Part shown: one piece after another, positions 33,223-36,317 of the stretch
Numbering within the stretch: the first letter of the stretch is position 1
Layout: each line of letters starts with the position of its first letter
Assembly (NCBI GenBank): GCA_027068485.1
Contig: JAMOSB010000005.1
Location: 1 to 36,317 of the forward strand
DNA from: Sulfurovum sp.
GTDB taxonomy: Bacteria > Campylobacterota > Campylobacteria > Campylobacterales > Sulfurovaceae
Direction of reading: 5' to 3'
Length of the DNA: 36,317 bases
The notes under the pieces: generated by a model
The model's input: only the letters and a program-made list of their open reading frames with translations
The model's database searches: none
Told to the model about the DNA's origin: nothing
Position numbers and translations under genes: made by a program

Positions 33223-34673
33223 CACTTCTCAATCTACTCTTCTATGGACTCTTTATCTTAGGAATGGGGTACTACTTTATCACCAATCTTCAATGGTACA
33301 GCTATCGCCTCAACCGTGTTATCTTCCATCATACGAAGCTCTGGTGGCACTTTGTCTACTTCTTGATCCCCTTTAGCCTCTACACCTTTGTGAGTGGGGT
33401 GAGTGCATATGGCTTTGTGGTAGCCATTGGTTATCTGGTCTTACTCTTTGGGTGGTATCGTGGTATCGATAAGCCGTTGGTCTTTACAGGGCGTGTCAAA
33501 CGCTTTTTTATCGCACTGATACTCTTCGCACTCTTTATCACCGTAGCCTTCAAGCACTTTGGGGTGATACTCCCACTCTTCTTGGCGTATGTGATCTCTC
33601 ACTTTATTGAGAAGATGCTCTTTCACGGCTTTAAGGTCAAAGCGGAGCAGAAGATAGAGGCGATGGAGGGGATGATCGTGATTGGGGTGACGGCAAGCTA
33701 TGGGAAGACCAGTATCAAAAACTTCATCGCCCACCTTCTCCAAGCCCACTACAAGACCTACGCCACCCCCCGTTCGGTCAATACCCTTGGAGGAGTTGTC
33801 CGTGATATCAATGAGTCACTTCCTTCCGATACGGAGATCTATGTCGTGGAGATGGGAGCAAGAGGTGAGGGGGATATCGCAGAGATTACAACCCTTGTCA
33901 ATCCGCACTATGTCGTCGTGGGCAAGATAGGGCCTGCACATATTGAGTACTTCAAATCAATGGAGAGAATCCGCAATACCAAGATGGAGATACTCCAGAC
34001 CTCACGGCTCAAAGAGGCGTGGATCGATGCGAGTGCGATGGTCAAGCCTGAAGCGATGATCCACACCTATGGAGAACGCCCACTACTTGACCTCAAAGCC
34101 AAACTTCCAACCCCCACCTACTGTGTCGAGGAGATAGAAGCGACCCTAGAGGGGACGGACTTCAGCCTAGAGGGGGAGCGGTACCATGCAACGATCCTAG
34201 GGGCGTTCAATGCCCTCAATCTAACCGCTGCGGTACTTGTCGCCAAGGCGTTGGGACTCTCTACTGAGCAGATTGCCCAAGGACTCTCTACCCTTGAGTC
34301 TGTCCCCCATCGGCTTCAGCGTATCGACGCAGGGGGCAAGGTGATACTTGATGATAGTTTCAATGGCAATATCGATGGGATGATGGCATCATTTGAGCTT
34401 GCCGCTACCCACCCTAAACGCAAAGTGCTTATCACCCCTGGATTGGTCGAGGCAGATACGGCACTCAATATCCAAGTCGCCCAGTGTGCCAATGAGGTCT
34501 TCGATAGAGTGGTTGTCACGGGTGATCTCAACTACGCTATCTTTAAAGCCCATATCGATCCTGAAAAGCTGGTCAAACTAGAGAGCAAACAGCAGATGGA
34601 AGCGATGCTGATAGAGCAGACCCAAGTGGGGGATCTGATCCTCTTTGCCAATGATGCTCCGAGTTTTATCTAG
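33216..34673 (+). CDS. murF: MurF-type Mur ligase with N-terminal membrane region
   Basis: Adds D-Ala-D-Ala to UDP-MurNAc-tripeptide. The protein has 485 residues. The first ~135 are five or so hydrophobic segments instead of the usual N-terminal substrate-binding domain, a form I associate with Campylobacterota MurF. The ATP-binding loop GVTASYGKTS (157-166) follows, then the ligase core (YVVEMGARGEGDI, VVGKIGPAHIEYF) and the C-terminal domain starting LDDSFNGNIDGM. It overlaps the hydrolase gene, and its stop TAG touches the next ATG. The ddl gene expected nearby in Campylobacter is not in this window. Confidence 0.88.
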   Translation: MLTLLNLLFYGLFILGMGYYFITNLQWYSYRLNRVIFHHTKLWWHFVYFLIPFSLYTFVSGVSAYGFVVAIGYLVLLFGWYRGIDKPLVFTGRVKRFFIALILFALFITVAFKHFGVILPLFLAYVISHFIEKMLFHGFKVKAEQKIEAMEGMIVIGVTASYGKTSIKNFIAHLLQAHYKTYATPRSVNTLGGVVRDINESLPSDTEIYVVEMGARGEGDIAEITTLVNPHYVVVGKIGPAHIEYFKSMERIRNTKMEILQTSRLKEAWIDASAMVKPEAMIHTYGERPLLDLKAKLPTPTYCVEEIEATLEGTDFSLEGERYHATILGAFNALNLTAAVLVAKALGLSTEQIAQGLSTLESVPHRLQRIDAGGKVILDDSFNGNIDGMMASFELAATHPKRKVLITPGLVEADTALNIQVAQCANEVFDRVVVTGDLNYAIFKAHIDPEKLVKLESKQQMEAMLIEQTQVGDLILFANDAPSFI

Positions 34674-35471
34674 ATGATGCGTCTAGGGGTGCTACTGCTC
34701 TTGGTGATGGGGATACTCAAGGCTACCCCCCTACACCTCACCCCCAAACAAGCAGCATTTATCGCCCAAAAAGTCTGGCTCAATGAGGGGGCAGGGCTAG
34801 ATAAGTATCTAATCCACTGGAATAGAGGCGAGGGGTTTGCCTCAGTGGGGATTGGACACTTTATCTGGTTTGCCAAGGGGCATACGGAGCGGTTTCGGGA
34901 GGTATTCCCTCTAGTAGTTGCCTCGATGGAGCGTCAAGGTGTTGCGATGCCCTCATGGCTCACCTCTCACACCCCCCTCCCGTGGCGGAGTCGGACTCAG
35001 CTCCTCTATGCTAAGAAGCATCAGACCCCACGCTACCAAGAGCTATTACGCTTTTTGAAGCGAACCAAAGCCTATCAGGCGGAGTTTATGGCAATCCGAC
35101 TCACCCAAGCTCTCCCACAGATGCTCCAAACCCTCAACGACCCAGTACAACAGAGACGACTGCAAGAGCGATTTGAAGGGGTACTCTACCACCCTGATGG
35201 TCGGATTAATCCCCAAGGACTCTATGTACTGCTTGACTACACCAACTTCAAAGGGGAGGGGACACTCAAGAGCGAACGCTATCACGGAGAGGGGTGGGGA
35301 CTGCTTCAAGTCCTGCTTGCGATGGATCCACACGAGTCCAACCGCTGTAAGGCGTTTGCCCTCTCTGCCCAACGCATCCTAGCCCGTCGTATCCGTAATT
35401 CACCACCCCAGCGGGGGGAAGAGCGGTGGCGTAAAGGGTGGAATGTCCGCTTGCGTACCTACTGGAAGTAG
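34674..35471 (+). CDS. Secreted protein of an uncharacterised, possibly lysozyme-like family
   Basis: 265 residues. A signal peptide (MMRLGVLLLLVMGILKATP) precedes KVWLNEGAGLDKYLIHWNRG and EGFASVGIGHFIWFAKG, a highly conserved-looking block of Trp, Asn, Glu and Gly. The C-terminal half has LYVLLDYTNFKGEGTL and a basic tail. I recall this WN-GE-F-S-GIGHFIW block from unannotated proteins of several proteobacteria. The Asn-Glu next to it and the gene's place behind murF and an L,D-transpeptidase make a muramidase-like role a reasonable guess but not more. ATG 34674 directly follows the murF stop; ATG 34677 is equally possible. Confidence 0.7.
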   Translation: MMRLGVLLLLVMGILKATPLHLTPKQAAFIAQKVWLNEGAGLDKYLIHWNRGEGFASVGIGHFIWFAKGHTERFREVFPLVVASMERQGVAMPSWLTSHTPLPWRSRTQLLYAKKHQTPRYQELLRFLKRTKAYQAEFMAIRLTQALPQMLQTLNDPVQQRRLQERFEGVLYHPDGRINPQGLYVLLDYTNFKGEGTLKSERYHGEGWGLLQVLLAMDPHESNRCKAFALSAQRILARRIRNSPPQRGEERWRKGWNVRLRTYWK

Positions 35472-35503
35472 GGAAGATTAGGGGAGTTTTACACGATTTT
35501 TGC

Positions 35504-35509
35504 TATAGT
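35504..35509 (+). promoter_or_regulatory. -10 box of the DUF445 gene
   Basis: TATAGT preceded by a T run and TGC (ATTTTTGCTATAGT), 26 bases before ATG 35535, with AAAGG at 35523-35527. Confidence 0.55.
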
Positions 35510-35534
35510 TCTACCAAAACAGAAAGGTGTATCT

Positions 35535-36239
35535 ATGTCCAAAACTCTTCTTACTGATCTGCTCTCTATTGGAGTAATTCTCCTCTCTTTTGTCGTCCCA
35601 ACCTCCTATGCACCCTTTCTACTCTTTGGGGGACTCTTTGCCCTTTCAGGTGCGATCACCAACCAACTCGCCATCCATATGCTCTTTGAGAGAGTCCCGT
35701 TTCTCTATGGTTCAGGGGTAATTCCTGCACGCTTCGACTCCTTTAAACGGGCGATTAAAAACCTTATGATGGAGGAGTTTTTTACGCGTGAGCAGTTGGA
35801 AGCATTTTTTGCGAGTGAGGAGAAGAAGATTAGCCTAGAGCCTATCATTGAGCAGACAGACTTTACGCCTGCTTTTGATGCGTTGAGCAAGACCGTGATG
35901 GAGTCGCCACTTGGGGGGATGCTAGGGATGTTTGGTGGAGAGAGTGCTTTGGAGGGGTTGCGTGAGCCTTTTAGTGAGAAGATGAAGCGTGCGGTGGTGG
36001 GGATCGTCAACTCCCAAGCCTTCAATGATACCCTCCAGACTCACCTCCAACACTCCTCTCTCAATGAAGATCTACTCACCTCCATCGAATCCGTCATCGA
36101 CACCCGCCTCAACCAACTCACCCCCCAAATGGTCAAAACAATCGTCCAAAATCTTATCCAAGAGCATCTTGGTTGGCTTGTCGTATGGGGTGGAGTCTTT
36201 GGTGGAGCGATAGGGGTACTCTCTGCACTCTTGCTATAG
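35535..36239 (+). CDS. DUF445 family membrane protein
   Basis: 234 residues. Two N-terminal hydrophobic segments lead into the signature GAITNQLAIHMLFERVPFLY and GSGVIPARFDSFKRAIKN, followed by a long helical domain and a C-terminal TM helix (WLVVWGGVFGGAIGVLSALLL). The family is a conserved inner-membrane protein of unknown function. It has its own promoter and appears monocistronic. The remaining 78 bases of the window hold nothing I can identify. Confidence 0.88.
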   Translation: MSKTLLTDLLSIGVILLSFVVPTSYAPFLLFGGLFALSGAITNQLAIHMLFERVPFLYGSGVIPARFDSFKRAIKNLMMEEFFTREQLEAFFASEEKKISLEPIIEQTDFTPAFDALSKTVMESPLGGMLGMFGGESALEGLREPFSEKMKRAVVGIVNSQAFNDTLQTHLQHSSLNEDLLTSIESVIDTRLNQLTPQMVKTIVQNLIQEHLGWLVVWGGVFGGAIGVLSALLL

Positions 36240-36317
36240 GGGGTTGGGGAGGATTACCGAGACATTTTATAGTGAGAGCAATGAGAGTTGGGCAGTTTTT
36301 TTATGCTGAGAAAAAAT

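Noticed and set aside
1-36317. tRNA, rRNA, CRISPR array
   Set aside because: Gaps are short, and none shows cloverleaf arms, rRNA motifs or regularly spaced repeats.

Overview
The window looks like a chromosomal segment of a free-living Campylobacterota bacterium, probably Sulfurovum/Sulfurimonas-like. I infer this from gene content and order: a hemA-proS-(fxsA)-hemC block, a ruvA ... alpha/beta hydrolase-murF block, a MurF with an N-terminal membrane region, and promoters dominated by a (TGN)TATAAT -10 box. No database search was possible, so the species is not identified. Most of the window is densely coding and moderately GC-rich. One stretch (about 12.29-14.78 kb) is strikingly AT-rich and is clearly acquired DNA.

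Layout. 1-3 kb: the 3' part of an RND efflux permease. 3.0-8.7 kb: a tightly packed, mostly overlapping plus-strand operon with polyprenyl diphosphate synthase, hemA, a short proS lacking the editing insert, fxsA, a secreted thioredoxin-fold oxidoreductase and hemC (haem synthesis and envelope maturation). 8.8-10.7 kb (minus): an LTA-synthase-like membrane sulfatase gene broken by two frameshifts, one of them a visible 4-bp tandem duplication. 10.8-12.1 kb (minus): nhaA. 12.2-14.8 kb (minus): an AT-rich restriction-modification island with a C5-cytosine methyltransferase, a probable endonuclease split by one in-frame TAG, and a small protein with an internal repeat. It is bounded by a ~100-bp direct repeat of the methyltransferase 3' end. 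14.8-17.8 kb: a DUF3817 membrane protein and, divergently, clpB, which has a near-consensus promoter overlapped by a HAIR-like (HspR-type) inverted repeat.

17.8-22.1 kb (minus): the most interesting system, a four-gene SiaC / histidine kinase / SiaB / SiaA partner-switch module. The SiaA-like PP2C (SpoIIE) phosphatase carries two periplasmic solute-binding domains as its sensor. The usual output, the diguanylate cyclase SiaD, is absent, and a soluble histidine kinase sits inside the operon instead. 22.3-23.7 kb (minus): murJ. 23.9-28.7 kb (plus): a 1369-residue tri-haem lipoprotein with propeller-like segments, resembling the HzsA-related group, followed by a small outer-membrane beta-barrel. 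28.7-36.2 kb: ruvA; an NlpC/P60 hydrolase divergent from a YhiN-type flavoprotein through a 12-bp perfect inverted repeat containing both -10 boxes; then an L,D-transpeptidase, an alpha/beta hydrolase, murF, an uncharacterised secreted protein and a DUF445 membrane protein.

How it fits together: much of the right half is cell-wall biology (MurJ, NlpC/P60, L,D-transpeptidase, MurF, possibly a lysozyme-like protein). The left operon is haem and isoprenoid synthesis. The Sia module would couple a periplasmic ligand to a phospho-switch. I see no tRNA, rRNA, CRISPR array, transposase or prophage gene.
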